Assembly: GCA_026003495.1 (NCBI GenBank)
Contig: BPHK01000001.1
Span: 1,252,579-1,316,578, forward strand
Length of the DNA stretch: 64,000 bases
Direction: 5' to 3'
Source of the DNA: Candidatus Kapaibacterium sp.
Lineage (GTDB): Bacteria > Bacteroidota > Ignavibacteria > Kapaibacteriales > NICIL-2
In this document: positions 1 through 10,066 of the stretch, piece by piece
Position numbering within the stretch: the first letter of the stretch is position 1
How the letters are laid out: the number at the start of each line of letters is the position of its first letter
Notes under the pieces: model-generated
The model's input: the letters and a program-made list of their open reading frames with translations, nothing else
Database searches by the model: none
What the model was told of the DNA's origin: nothing
Made by a program: the position numbers and the translations under genes

Positions 1-3000
1 ACCGGCCAACGATGTAGCACTCGTAGACACCTCGATCGTTTTTCGTGACGTTGGGGATCGTCAGCACCGGTCCAGAGCCGATCGAATCGGGAAGAGGAAT
101 GCCGTCTTTGACCCACTGATACCGTAGGCTATCGCCACGGGAGGCTTGTGCAACTACAGTGAGAACAAGCGTCGAACCTTCGAGTATCTGGACGACAGGT
201 CGGGGTTGCGTGAGGATTTTGGGTGCCTGGATGACCGAATAGCTAAAGGGTTCTGCGTAGAGTGTGTCGCCACACTGTGTGATTGCATAGGCGCGGACGA
301 CATCGCCAGTGTCGTTATTCAACTGCGGTGGAGCGATCTTATAGTAGGCAACGACAGAGCGGGTGTTGTAGAAGGACAAATTCCCGACACCCCACTGCCG
401 AGGAGCAACGATGATGAGTTCGCGCACTTCCTCGGAGAGTGTATAGCGAAGTTCTAGCGAATCACCTTCGCAGAGACTTGTATCGCGCGGTTGCCCAAGG
501 ATCCGTACCGCAGGACGCAGTCGCAACTGACGTGCCGGTGTCCGATAGACTTGACCACTTTCATCTGTGATCGTACAGGCATAGCGTCCGGTGTCGCTCG
601 GCTGAAGCTGGCCAATGGTAAGGCGTGAGCTTGCTGTCCCGCTGATACGACCTGATTCTTGGATCGGGATGCCATTCTTGCTCCATTGATACCGAAGCAT
701 CGAGCCGCTAGTTGATTGTGCGGAGACTTCAAGTGTCACGTCGCTGCCGGTGCATCCCTCAATGGCAGTTGTGTCGAATGTCGCAACAATCCCTGTGAAC
801 CGGAGCGCACCGGTATCGGAGATAACCGAACCGCACGTTGTAGTTACAACGCAGTAGTAGTCTGAGCCGTAATCAGCTTGCTGGACGTTTCGGATTGTCA
901 GTGTAGCAGTTTGGCTTCCAGTGATGCGGTTGTTGTCAATGATCGGTCGAGAGCCGCGATACCACTGGTAGGTTGCGCGAGGGTCAGTAGCATTGGTTTC
1001 GATGGAAAGTTGCGCCGTTTTACCAGGACCAGCATAGACGGTTCCGGGCTGACGGGTAATTTGCAGTGCGGGGCGAACGACGATGGTGATGTAGTCGCTG
1101 GAATCACCAGGGCAGGCTCCTCCTCCGTAGAGACGGCAGCGGTAGATACCAGAGCTCTGGGCATTGACGAAGGATAACAGCAGCGAGTTGCTCGTTGCAC
1201 CGGCGAGTGGCTGGCCGTCTTTTTCCCATTGGTAGCGGAGGTTTGTCCCTGCAGCAAGGATTACCAGACGGATACTATCGCCTGGACAGAGCGTTGTATC
1301 CCGCGATTGCGAGATAAGCCGCGGTGGCGTGTTGAGAGTGAACGGCCCAGTGATAGCGAAGACGTCCGGCCGTGCAATATCCACCACACGGATATGGGTA
1401 TTGCTCGATCCGCCCAAACTTTCAGGAATGTCGAGCTGGAGCGTTTGCGTGCCGGGGAGAATGCCGCTTCGAAGTGGATAAACTTGGCCATCACGGATGA
1501 GTTCGACACGAGCACTATCCACACCACGAATGAGTACATTCAACGTCAGCGGTCCACGTAAGCAGAGGGATTGCCCAGCAAGCTGTGTCGCCAGCTCGAT
1601 CCGCGGGGTGTGGATGATACTTGCGTTGATACCGCTCGAAGGCGTGCGAGTATCTGCTTGGCCCCAAATGCCGTCGCTATCGGTAAACGTGCGGAGGATC
1701 GATCCTGTGTTCAGGTCACGTACTTCGATGCGGCGGATCGCTGCAATTGCATTCGGAACGACCGTTGCGAATGCACCGTTGGTGCTATCAACAGCAGTGT
1801 AGAACGGAACTGCACTGGTGACGGTCGTTCCTTCATCTTGCACGATCGCCGTTGCAACAGGCCTGGACTGTCCGGTGATGTCGTCGTACAAGCAGACGAT
1901 GGTCTTGGGAGTTAGACCGCTTGCAGAGTCAACCATTCCCGAAACTTTGTTCGCGGTAGCGCCGAAGTAGAGTGCCCGCGTCCCTTGAGTCGTAACGATG
2001 CGCGTTTGTATGGAGCGGTTCGAATCGAGGATCGAGATGAGCCAGTACATCATGTTCCCTTCGGTGAACCGAACATTGGCTGTGGCAACGAGATTGATCC
2101 AGAGCGTTTTGCTGGTCTGACCGGCACTGGTGCGGAATTCTGAGTATCCACCCGGTGTTGCAAAATTTCGTGTGGTGGTGTAGTTGAACGTTTGCGTGTT
2201 GGCGTTGTAGTGGAGATTGTTGCCAGCGCCGATTGTTGCAGTTACTTGGGAAATTGAGTCTGCGCCCACGTAGTAGCGATAGGTGGTATTCGGCTGCAGA
2301 TTATCCAGGCGTACAAGCGCCCACACAGGGATTCGGGTCGAGGAGTTCGAGGAGAGCATATACTGTGGCAGAAGCAGCTCAGCAACGGTGGGATGTGCCA
2401 CCACAGTGAGCGTATAGCTGGCGCTCGTCAGGTTGTTTGTTGTGAACGCTATGGTGTATGTTCCAGGAGTTGTGAAGACAAGTCCATTGAAAAGTGCAAC
2501 ACCATTGGTATGAGCTGCGGTTGTTGTTCCTGATGGTGACCCTGGGCCGCTTTGGACAACGACGTTGCATGTGTATGGGAAATGCGTATCCACGCTCCCA
2601 TCGGGGCGGCGTGCAGTGACAGTGAAAGCAGGTAGTGGCAGCGTTGCAAACGTATTCTGGGCTAACCCTTCGACAGTCAGCTGTGTAGCGTTGGGGAGCA
2701 CGGTAAACGGCGCACTAATGCCGGTTGCCAAGTTATCACCAGCTGTTCGACGAACGCGGATCTGTACCCCAGATTCAGCGACGTTGTAGCTAACACCAGA
2801 AATAGTGAGTGTGTTTGTCCCCGCAGCCAATGTGCCCGTGAGCGAACCACTGAGCGAGCCGGTGCCGTTAGCAAGTTCAAGAACAATGGTGGTGTTTGCT
2901 TGAACGTTTCTTGGCTGGCCAAGATCGTTTTGCGCTTGGATGGTAACGCTAAAGGGCGCCGTACGGGAGGGAGAGGAGGGTGTAATTGCAGTAATCGCAA

Positions 3001-3712
3001 GCTTCGTCGGAATGCCAGTGTTTGCGTCGCTCTGCACGAGGATGTCATCAACTTTTAGCTGGGGACGATTGCCCGAGGTTCGAGGGTAGCGTTGGTAGTA
3101 GCGCCAGCGAAGTTGGACGACTGGTTGGTTTTCGCAAGAGGACGGAAGAGTAAAGGTCGGCATCGTCACTGTTTCCGCGACGACGCTCGTGCCTTGGATG
3201 TTTGCGTTATACTGGACGGTGTCGGTGCCGATGATTGCAGTTTGCCACGGACCGCTTGTGCCAACGCGGTACTGCAGCATGATCGAGTAATAGCGGAAGC
3301 CAGTGAAGGTTGACGCAAGCGTTCCCGCTTTCCACGAAACGCGAATGTTGATGCGGTTGGTTGTGTTGAGTGCCAAGACAGCGGCGCCGAGATTGCCGGG
3401 GCTTGATGTATTCAGAAAGGCAAAGCCATCAACACCTAAGCCATTGATTCGTGTTCCACTTGTGCCATTGTATGCGCCGGTGTAGTTCCCGATAACTTGG
3501 GAGGTATCTGGCTGAAGGTTGTTGTCAGCGCGGCTAAAAATGTGGAAAATCATATTCGGTGGATAGGTCCCCGACGCGTTGGTAGCATCCCAACTTGCGA
3601 GCGAGTAGTCGCCACTACTGAGGTCGAAGGGTGTTGGATTAGACTGTGCGAGGACGTGGCTACTCATTGCAATTGCGAGAAGAGCGACTCGAAGGATAGA
3701 GCGTTGGTACAT
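1..3712 (-). CDS. Secreted surface protein with Ig-like repeats (3' end outside window)
   Basis: This is a reading frame of at least 1,237 codons that starts at the ATG at 3712 and stays open to base 1, so the C-terminus lies outside the window. The N-terminus (MYQRSILRVALLAIAMSS, then HVLAQ) is a clear signal peptide. The C-terminal half repeats an immunoglobulin-like pattern, Y-Q-W near the start and D-x-G-x-Y-x-C near the end of each unit. Examples are YQWEKDGQPL, YQWYRGSRPI, YQWSKNGIPI and YQWVKDGIPL, so at least four Ig-like domains are visible. The N-terminal part looks like a beta-rich cell-surface region, but I cannot name its domains. A type IX sorting domain may lie beyond the window, as in the next gene, but this cannot be seen. 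Role inferred: exported adhesin or surface-layer protein. Confidence 0.8.
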   Translation of the reverse strand, partial: MYQRSILRVALLAIAMSSHVLAQSNPTPFDLSSGDYSLASWDATNASGTYPPNMIFHIFSRADNNLQPDTSQVIGNYTGAYNGTSGTRINGLGVDGFAFLNTSSPGNLGAAVLALNTTNRINIRVSWKAGTLASTFTGFRYYSIMLQYRVGTSGPWQTAIIGTDTVQYNANIQGTSVVAETVTMPTFTLPSSCENQPVVQLRWRYYQRYPRTSGNRPQLKVDDILVQSDANTGIPTKLAITAITPSSPSRTAPFSVTIQAQNDLGQPRNVQANTTIVLELANGTGSLSGSLTGTLAAGTNTLTISGVSYNVAESGVQIRVRRTAGDNLATGISAPFTVLPNATQLTVEGLAQNTFATLPLPAFTVTARRPDGSVDTHFPYTCNVVVQSGPGSPSGTTTAAHTNGVALFNGLVFTTPGTYTIAFTTNNLTSASYTLTVVAHPTVAELLLPQYMLSSNSSTRIPVWALVRLDNLQPNTTYRYYVGADSISQVTATIGAGNNLHYNANTQTFNYTTTRNFATPGGYSEFRTSAGQTSKTLWINLVATANVRFTEGNMMYWLISILDSNRSIQTRIVTTQGTRALYFGATANKVSGMVDSASGLTPKTIVCLYDDITGQSRPVATAIVQDEGTTVTSAVPFYTAVDSTNGAFATVVPNAIAAIRRIEVRDLNTGSILRTFTDSDGIWGQADTRTPSSGINASIIHTPRIELATQLAGQSLCLRGPLTLNVLIRGVDSARVELIRDGQVYPLRSGILPGTQTLQLDIPESLGGSSNTHIRVVDIARPDVFAITGPFTLNTPPRLISQSRDTTLCPGDSIRLVILAAGTNLRYQWEKDGQPLAGATSNSLLLSFVNAQSSGIYRCRLYGGGACPGDSSDYITIVVRPALQITRQPGTVYAGPGKTAQLSIETNATDPRATYQWYRGSRPIIDNNRITGSQTATLTIRNVQQADYGSDYYCVVTTTCGSVISDTGALRFTGIVATFDTTAIEGCTGSDVTLEVSAQSTSGSMLRYQWSKNGIPIQESGRISGTASSRLTIGQLQPSDTGRYACTITDESGQVYRTPARQLRLRPAVRILGQPRDTSLCEGDSLELRYTLSEEVRELIIVAPRQWGVGNLSFYNTRSVVAYYKIAPPQLNNDTGDVVRAYAITQCGDTLYAEPFSYSVIQAPKILTQPRPVVQILEGSTLVLTVVAQASRGDSLRYQWVKDGIPLPDSIGSGPVLTIPNVTKNDRGVYECYIVGR

Positions 3713-3796
3713 GGTACCCTCCAAGCAGAGGTAACTGTGGAACATACACGCTTTTTCTATGTGCAATTTACTCAACAGCGCAGGCTGAGTACACGT

Positions 3797-3832
3797 AAAG
3801 AAAACGCAAACGCCCCCCAAACGTGGAGGGCG
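3797..3832 (-). terminator. Intrinsic terminator after the giant surface-protein gene
   Basis: On the minus strand, 35 bases after the stop of the 1,432-residue surface protein, a 9-bp GC-rich stem (CGCCCTCCA pairing with TGGGGGGCG, one G-T pair, loop CGTT) is followed by the T-rich run TTTGCGTTTTCTTT. This is a classic rho-independent layout. It separates this transcript from the Ig-repeat gene downstream. Confidence 0.75.
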
Positions 3833-3867
3833 CCTGCAGAGCGGAATCGTTGCTGGTGGGTCTTCTC

Positions 3868-6800
3868 TTAGCGGGCGATCAGCAGAGCTTTTGTTGGAGC
3901 GGTCCATTGGCCGCTGTTCATTCGAAGAAAGTACACGCCGCTGGGGAGTGTACTTGCATCAAGCTCGATAGTGTAGCTCCCAGCGCTGAGAACTTGGCTG
4001 ACTGGTGTACGGATCACCTCGCCGAGCGAATTGACAAGTTGAATCGTCGTTGGAGCTTCGTAGCCAACGTCGAAGCGGATGACGACTCGTGTTCCATCGC
4101 TCGGGTTAGGTTCAGGATCCTGTAAGGAGAATCCACCCAAACTAATGACCACGTTCCGCAAATCCTGCGCACAGACTTTGGGTAGATACACCGTGCCAGG
4201 CTCGGTATCTACGAGAACCCAGCACGAGCTTCCCGTTGGGTCAAATGCGCAGGGCAATTGATCTTGGCTTTTCATCGTGAAGTATGTACGCAATTTGAAC
4301 TTGAAGAGCGTACCTGTACCTTGCAATGGGCGTGTTCCAGTCGGCTCATCCAGCTCAACTTCGAATTCACCAGGTTTATTGATGACCGCCTTACGGACAG
4401 TCCAGCCATCACACAGCGTTCCAGCTGTGATGATGTTTCCCGATCCAATTTCGGGCGCGAAGACTGCTGGGTCGTAGTAAACGTACGCGTGAAAGTTCGT
4501 CACTCGTCCATCGTCAATCCGATTGGGACGATCGAGGATGTTGAACTCGTATTCGAGCGGTTTATCGTACTGGTACTCTTCGACCGTATAGGCAGCTTTG
4601 TTCAGCGGTTTGGTGGTGACGGTGACAACGAGATCGATTCCCGTCCCCGCAACCAATGAGCGTGCAGTCAGCTGGCGGCCGTTGTCATCTTCGACAGTCC
4701 AGTCGAAGGCGTAGGTAACGGTTCCATTCGATTCGTAGCGAATTGCCTGACGTTCGCGAGTAGCATCGTAGGGTGGGCTGAAGCGCACCGCAAGAGGAAT
4801 CGATGTCTGGCCGGGATAAATTGTTGTACCCAGAACAGCCTGCAGATTCTCAATGGCAAAGAGTGCTGAAGTTTCTGCCGATGCAGGCTGGACGTTGACA
4901 ACCCGCAATTTGGATTGTCCGGTGTTGCGGAGGTATATCTCCTGCGAGGAAAGCTTAGAGTTACACTTGTAGACGTTGCCGAAGTCGTAGCTTGTTGCTT
5001 CAACGCTGCTGTTGCTCGATTCCCCGACGCCATAAAGTGTAGGATGGCGAATTTCGTCTGGCATGAGGTCGCACGAAACCAGAATTCGCGCGGTTTGCAA
5101 GCCGGGACGTTGTGCGGTGAAGATGACGTCAATCGAGCGTTCACCGTTCGGCGGAATGATGATGGGACCGCTCGAGAATGCGTTGGTATACCAAGCAGGG
5201 TCAATTTGAAATGCGCCTGCTTGGTCGTCGCTGATCCGTAAATCGGTGACCGTCAGGTTCATCGTTCCGTGGTTGTAAATGTATGCAGTGCCGCGAACGA
5301 TAGTGCCGAGTGGTACGGGTGTCTCCGAGCCCCAGCCAAGCGAGTCTTGCACGGGAAGGACGGCAGTTCCTTGGAGTAGGGCAGAGGCAGAGCGCTGCTC
5401 ACCATTGAAGAGCCCGCTCAGCGTGACTTTGACGACGTATTGCCCCGTTACTTGCGGAGTGAAACGGACGGGAACAGTTTGATTGGTTCCTGTAAAGAGC
5501 TGTGCAGGAATACCGCGGAGATCCAATTGGAACGCTGTAGCTGGATCGGTCACGCCAGTGGGAAGCTGGACAGCTTCCAGAGTAAGTGTTGGGTTCAGGA
5601 GCGCTGTTCCAGCGGAGCCAACTGCTCCAATGCTGATTGTGTGGTCGTAGGATGTGACGCCATTGACCTGGACATTGTAGCGATCGAGTGCACGGACGAC
5701 GCCGAAATCGTAGCCTGTGATAATTGGTCCTGCATCAACGCCTACCCCAGACCAGAGGCTGATCTTGTCGCTGCAATCATCGGAAGCATCACTGATAACG
5801 CGGACATCCAGTGTATGAGGCGTTCCTGCGTCCGGTGGGGTGAACCAGACGTTGAACTCAACGTGCTGGCCTCCTTCGAGCACAAATGGTGGGTTGAGCG
5901 ATCCAAAGTCATCCCGGAAGTACCGTTGGCCTGGGTAGGGATCGTTCTGTCCAGTGTAGGTGATACCCTGGATAGTGGCTGCAAATGCGCTTGTGTTCGT
6001 AATGCGACACTTGATCGGTGCTGAGCTTTCCACCCCAACTGGAAGAGCAGGGAAGGTTACATCTGTGATCGCAATGCAGGCTTTGCCTGTCTGCAGTCGA
6101 AGCGGAACTTCCCACGGTGTGCACGTCAGCGTGACGAGGAGTGCATCGGTAATTGGAGCACGAGATTCACGGATTCCTGTGGCTTTGATTGTAACCTCGA
6201 TGCTCTCATTCGGTGCGAGTGTGACTGGTAGTGGCTTTGATGTCTGCGTGATTTGAAATTCTGCTCTGCCGTTTTTGATAGTGATTGATGCGATGGTGAT
6301 CGGCTCGGAGGATGTGTTGGTGAGTGTCACACTCCGTTCTGATGCTGCACCGACGGCGAGCGCTCCAAAATCAATCTGACGTGGCGTGATGGTAAGTGCT
6401 TCCGGCTCATAGTCGAACGTGCGAGTGATGAACTTACCAGAGCGAGTTGTTGCAATGATCTCGGCATGGGCTGGCTGCGTGGGATCAATCGGCGTCAACG
6501 TAAAGTTCATTTCACGCGCAGTTCTATCGAGTTCGGGATGGAGTTCGAGCTGGTAGTTGAAGCTTGTTTGAGGATTTAGCTCCACCGAGAGCATCTGGGC
6601 GCAGGAGGCAGCATCCGGCAATGCACGTGCTACACCTTCGACCCTGCCGCACACTTGCGTTGCCTCTAATGTGATGCTGTCGTCACAGGCAAGGGCGAAG
6701 TTGATCCCTGTTGGATACCCATACGCAAATCCATCTTTGGAGCGATCCCAGTTGCCGTAAACGTACGCAGTAAATTTTGCGTTTGGCGATAGTGCCTCGA

Positions 6801-8166
6801 TTGTGTGATCACCTGCACCGACATCACCGACAGCATAACTAAATTCACTCCCAGCAACAGGTTGTATCCTACTGCCGAAGAAACCGCGCAGTGATACTCC
6901 ATCAAACTTGATACTGTCGATGTACTTCGTCAAGAAAGTGATCATCACGAAGTTGTCAATTCCCTGTGGGGAGTAGAATGTTGTGTAGGTCGCCCATTGT
7001 TCACGCGGTGTAAGCACTAACATCATCCCTTGACCATTTCGGCTGGGATTCTGGCCTTCATTACCTTTTTCGATACCTGTGACAGGATTGAGTCGCCAAG
7101 CTTTACCGTAGTGACCGATGAGAATTGGCTTATTGCTCTTGTACAAGCAGGGTTCTTCCATCACTGTAAAGTCAAAGCGCTCTCCTGCACGAAGTGGTCG
7201 AGAAATCATTTGCCATGTGTTGTCCTGCTTCCGCCGGTACTGAACAATGGTATTATCTTCTGTTGCGACGATACGAATTAAATCACCTTCCGATTCAATA
7301 TCGAAAGTGGAGCGTGGGCGGTCTGCATACATTATCGGTGCGGAAAAGTACTCTCGGCCAAGGAATTCGACAGGCCACATGCTCTCGATGAGCATGTTAC
7401 GCATGAAGTTTGCAGGAGTACCAAGCATCGTTGGTTGGTAGCGGGGGAATGCACCTTTCGTGTGCCCAGAAATAACCGAAACTGGGGCAGTGGCAACAAT
7501 TTTTGACCCTGTCAAATCAGTCGTCTCAAAATCTTGATCGAAGCCAGGTTTAATTTTGGCTTTCAGCAGAAGTGTCTGTCCGCGCTGCAGCGTGTACACT
7601 CGTGTTTGACCACCGCGGGTGCCATCGTCGAGGTCAACTTTCGGGGTAACAGCGACTTTCGTGTTATCCGTAGTTGCGGTTATCAGAATTTGGCCAACGC
7701 GCTCACGATCAGTACGGTCTTGGTAGAGGTTCAGTGTGTAGTAAGTACGTCCGAGCTGCTCTTTGGGGATGATTTTGAACGCCTCGCCCGACCACCGATA
7801 GCTTATATACACCGTAGCGGTGATTGGCTGCTCAGATTGGATGTAAATCCCATTGTCACTGATCCCGGAGATCTTGTTCATCAACGCTTCGGGAACGGAG
7901 ACAATCAGCGTCTTGCGCGGTGCAAGATTGTATTGACCAAGGAAATCACCCGTGCGTGGCAGTGAGATGCGAACTTTCGTGGGAACACGCGAAGAAAGCC
8001 AAAGCTGTATCGGCATTCCGCGTGCAGCCTCAACGTTCGCAAAGTCGCAGTGTGGAATTCCAAAGTAGTACTCACGGCCTTCGAGAATCTCTCGCTGCTG
8101 TGCAAGAAGCAATGGGTTCAGCACAAGGCTCAGCAGTGCACAAAGAACACCGAGACGCAACTTCAT
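3868..8166 (-). CDS. Giant type IX-secreted surface protein with IgGFc-binding-like N-terminus
   Basis: The protein has 1,432 residues. I start at the ATG at 8166 rather than the in-frame ATG at 8196, because GGAGGAG lies just before it and it opens directly into a signal peptide (MKLRLGVLCALLSLVLNPLL). The region after it, from GREYYFGIPHCDF to about residue 500, resembles the IgGFc-binding N-terminal domain family. The middle holds repeats of the ASPM/SPD-2/Hydin (choice-of-anchor D) type, for example ITPRQIDFGALAVGAASERS. A cohesin-like segment follows near residue 1,220. The last 85 residues (SLQDPEPNPSDG through LPSGVYFLRM to KALLIAR) match a type A C-terminal sorting domain of type IX secretion. 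It is therefore predicted to cross the outer membrane and be anchored or released. The ligand is unknown. Confidence 0.85.
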   Translation of the reverse strand: MKLRLGVLCALLSLVLNPLLLAQQREILEGREYYFGIPHCDFANVEAARGMPIQLWLSSRVPTKVRISLPRTGDFLGQYNLAPRKTLIVSVPEALMNKISGISDNGIYIQSEQPITATVYISYRWSGEAFKIIPKEQLGRTYYTLNLYQDRTDRERVGQILITATTDNTKVAVTPKVDLDDGTRGGQTRVYTLQRGQTLLLKAKIKPGFDQDFETTDLTGSKIVATAPVSVISGHTKGAFPRYQPTMLGTPANFMRNMLIESMWPVEFLGREYFSAPIMYADRPRSTFDIESEGDLIRIVATEDNTIVQYRRKQDNTWQMISRPLRAGERFDFTVMEEPCLYKSNKPILIGHYGKAWRLNPVTGIEKGNEGQNPSRNGQGMMLVLTPREQWATYTTFYSPQGIDNFVMITFLTKYIDSIKFDGVSLRGFFGSRIQPVAGSEFSYAVGDVGAGDHTIEALSPNAKFTAYVYGNWDRSKDGFAYGYPTGINFALACDDSITLEATQVCGRVEGVARALPDAASCAQMLSVELNPQTSFNYQLELHPELDRTAREMNFTLTPIDPTQPAHAEIIATTRSGKFITRTFDYEPEALTITPRQIDFGALAVGAASERSVTLTNTSSEPITIASITIKNGRAEFQITQTSKPLPVTLAPNESIEVTIKATGIRESRAPITDALLVTLTCTPWEVPLRLQTGKACIAITDVTFPALPVGVESSAPIKCRITNTSAFAATIQGITYTGQNDPYPGQRYFRDDFGSLNPPFVLEGGQHVEFNVWFTPPDAGTPHTLDVRVISDASDDCSDKISLWSGVGVDAGPIITGYDFGVVRALDRYNVQVNGVTSYDHTISIGAVGSAGTALLNPTLTLEAVQLPTGVTDPATAFQLDLRGIPAQLFTGTNQTVPVRFTPQVTGQYVVKVTLSGLFNGEQRSASALLQGTAVLPVQDSLGWGSETPVPLGTIVRGTAYIYNHGTMNLTVTDLRISDDQAGAFQIDPAWYTNAFSSGPIIIPPNGERSIDVIFTAQRPGLQTARILVSCDLMPDEIRHPTLYGVGESSNSSVEATSYDFGNVYKCNSKLSSQEIYLRNTGQSKLRVVNVQPASAETSALFAIENLQAVLGTTIYPGQTSIPLAVRFSPPYDATRERQAIRYESNGTVTYAFDWTVEDDNGRQLTARSLVAGTGIDLVVTVTTKPLNKAAYTVEEYQYDKPLEYEFNILDRPNRIDDGRVTNFHAYVYYDPAVFAPEIGSGNIITAGTLCDGWTVRKAVINKPGEFEVELDEPTGTRPLQGTGTLFKFKLRTYFTMKSQDQLPCAFDPTGSSCWVLVDTEPGTVYLPKVCAQDLRNVVISLGGFSLQDPEPNPSDGTRVVIRFDVGYEAPTTIQLVNSLGEVIRTPVSQVLSAGSYTIELDASTLPSGVYFLRMNSGQWTAPTKALLIAR

Positions 8167-8289
8167 GGCTCCTCCATAGACAGGATGGTTGAACATTCTC
8201 TTCCGACGGTCAAGTTACCAGATTTGAATGCCGATACTTTTGACCTCCCAAATTACACCGAAAAATTGTAATAATCAAACTTTTTAGCG

Positions 8290-9159
8290 ATGAATTTTCT
8301 AGAGTTGTTGCAGCAGACGAACGAGATAGCATCGCTGCCGTCTGTTGCTGCAAAGCTCCTACAGATGCTCGAGCAGGATGATAGCGATGTTCGCCGCATT
8401 GCACACTACGTCGAGCAGGATGTGGCAATTTCCACGAAGGTTGTCCGGGTCGCGAACTCGCCCATTTTTGGGCTACGGGTGCCGGTTGCTTCGATTTCGC
8501 AAGCGATTATGACGATCGGGCTTACGCGGGTGACGAACATTGTACTGGGTGTAAGCATCTTTTCCAAGTTTGTGTACTTGCGAACGCTGGCGGGCGGATT
8601 CCTCGAGCAGTTCTGGCGGCATTCAGCAGCGACGGCTACGCTCGCACGTGCAATTGCTAACCGCGCTAAACTCAATTTCCAGGAGATGGAATTTCTTGCA
8701 GGATTAGTTCACGACATTGGCAAATTGGCGATGCTCCAGGCTGAGCCGGAGCGATTCCGCACCCTTCTTGAAACAGTCGAGAGCGGAACCATTGACGAAC
8801 TTGAGGCTGAACAACAGATCTTCGGTGCAACGCATGCCGAAACTGGTGAACTTATCGCCAATCTCTGGCGATTGCCGTCCCTTGTTCAGGGAGCGATTCG
8901 TTTGCACCACGAAGGATCATGTCCAGTCGAAGATGTAGCGCCGCTTGTGGCAGTTGTGCGTGTAGCCGATTGCTTTGCAGAAGAATTCGGATTCGGCATC
9001 GGCGAACGAATAGAAATTCCTATTGAATCGCATTCCTACTGGCAACTGCTCGCCGAGCGTGCGCCCCAGACATTTGCCGATCCTGCAGCACTCCGCGAAT
9101 ACCTCGGAGGGGAGCTAGCGACAGCAAGCGCACTTATCACCGCACTCATGGTTGAGTAG
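8290..9159 (+). CDS. HDOD domain protein
   Basis: This 289-residue protein is almost entirely one HDOD domain, a degenerate relative of the HD phosphohydrolases. The HDOD start is visible at LPSVAAKLLQML (residues 16-27), and the repeated hydrophobic pattern VEQDVAISTKVVRVANS follows. The HDIGK motif at residues 141-145 keeps an H-D pair, so an active HD site is not ruled out, although most HDOD proteins are regulatory. No partner domain such as GGDEF or a receiver is fused. It is divergent from the giant surface-protein gene across 123 AT-rich bases. Role inferred: signalling or regulation; the substrate is unknown. Confidence 0.85.
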   Translation: MNFLELLQQTNEIASLPSVAAKLLQMLEQDDSDVRRIAHYVEQDVAISTKVVRVANSPIFGLRVPVASISQAIMTIGLTRVTNIVLGVSIFSKFVYLRTLAGGFLEQFWRHSAATATLARAIANRAKLNFQEMEFLAGLVHDIGKLAMLQAEPERFRTLLETVESGTIDELEAEQQIFGATHAETGELIANLWRLPSLVQGAIRLHHEGSCPVEDVAPLVAVVRVADCFAEEFGFGIGERIEIPIESHSYWQLLAERAPQTFADPAALREYLGGELATASALITALMVE

Positions 9160-9232
9160 CTTCGCTCTCTGGTGCTCATAGATGTGAACGCGCCGTAGTT
9201 TCGCCGACCGAGAAAAACCACGGTGCACTTCT

Positions 9233-10066
9233 ATGCGCCCCGTTCTCTTTCACATTGGTCCAGTAGCCATCTATAGCTTCGGCTTGATGATGGCGCTGGC
9301 ATTCCTGACGGCAAACTGGCTCTTTGCTCGCCAGGCTCGGCGCCAAGGTTGGAGCGAACGCTTCGTGTCGAACGTTACCCTGCTAGCGCTCCTTGGCGGA
9401 ATTGCCGGTGCCAAACTTTTCCACCTGCTAGAGTATCCTGAAGTGTTCCTCCGCGACCCGCTGGGTGCAATCTTCAGTGGAGAAGGACTGACATTCCATG
9501 GTGGGCTCATTGTCGCGGCAATCGCCATAGCCGTCTATGCCAAGAGGCAGCGCGTTCAATTCTTCGCACTCGCTGATTCACTCGCCCCCGCATTGATGAT
9601 TGCATACGGCATCGGTCGCATCGGCTGCCAACTGGCAGGAGATGGCGATTATGGCATACCAAGCAAACTCCCATGGGCAATGAGCTACCCAAATGGCACC
9701 GTTCCTACGCTTTCCCACATCAACATCGAGCTGCGAAATAAGTACGTAGAGATGTATCCGGGAGAGCCTGTGCCCTACGACATCAAAGTGCACCCTACAC
9801 CGGTGTATGAGACTCTTGCCTCGCTACTCATCTTTGCAGTGCTTTATCGCCTCCAACGGCGAGGTGGATATCCCCAGGGATGGCTCTTCGGGTTGTATCT
9901 TGTTCTCGCCGGGCTTGAACGCTTCCTTGTGGAATTTATCCGACTCAATCCGCTCTACTGGGGGCTGTCACAAGCCCAGTGGGTCTCGCTGGCAATGATC
10001 GCTGCCGGCGGCATCATCCTCTGGCATCGACGAGCACGCCCTGCTGTTGCATCGAGCGATCAATGA
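9233..10066 (+). CDS. lgt: Prolipoprotein diacylglyceryl transferase
   Basis: Lgt transfers diacylglycerol from phosphatidylglycerol to the lipobox cysteine of prolipoproteins in the inner membrane, the first step of lipoprotein maturation. The 277-residue product is rich in membrane helices. It carries the conserved motif FHGGLI (residues 88-93) and the signature region YGIGRIGCQLAGDGDYG (residues 125-141), including the essential arginine of the GRIG segment. Length is normal for the family. The last 53 bases overlap the convergent waaA gene. Confidence 0.95.
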   Translation: MRPVLFHIGPVAIYSFGLMMALAFLTANWLFARQARRQGWSERFVSNVTLLALLGGIAGAKLFHLLEYPEVFLRDPLGAIFSGEGLTFHGGLIVAAIAIAVYAKRQRVQFFALADSLAPALMIAYGIGRIGCQLAGDGDYGIPSKLPWAMSYPNGTVPTLSHINIELRNKYVEMYPGEPVPYDIKVHPTPVYETLASLLIFAVLYRLQRRGGYPQGWLFGLYLVLAGLERFLVEFIRLNPLYWGLSQAQWVSLAMIAAGGIILWHRRARPAVASSDQ

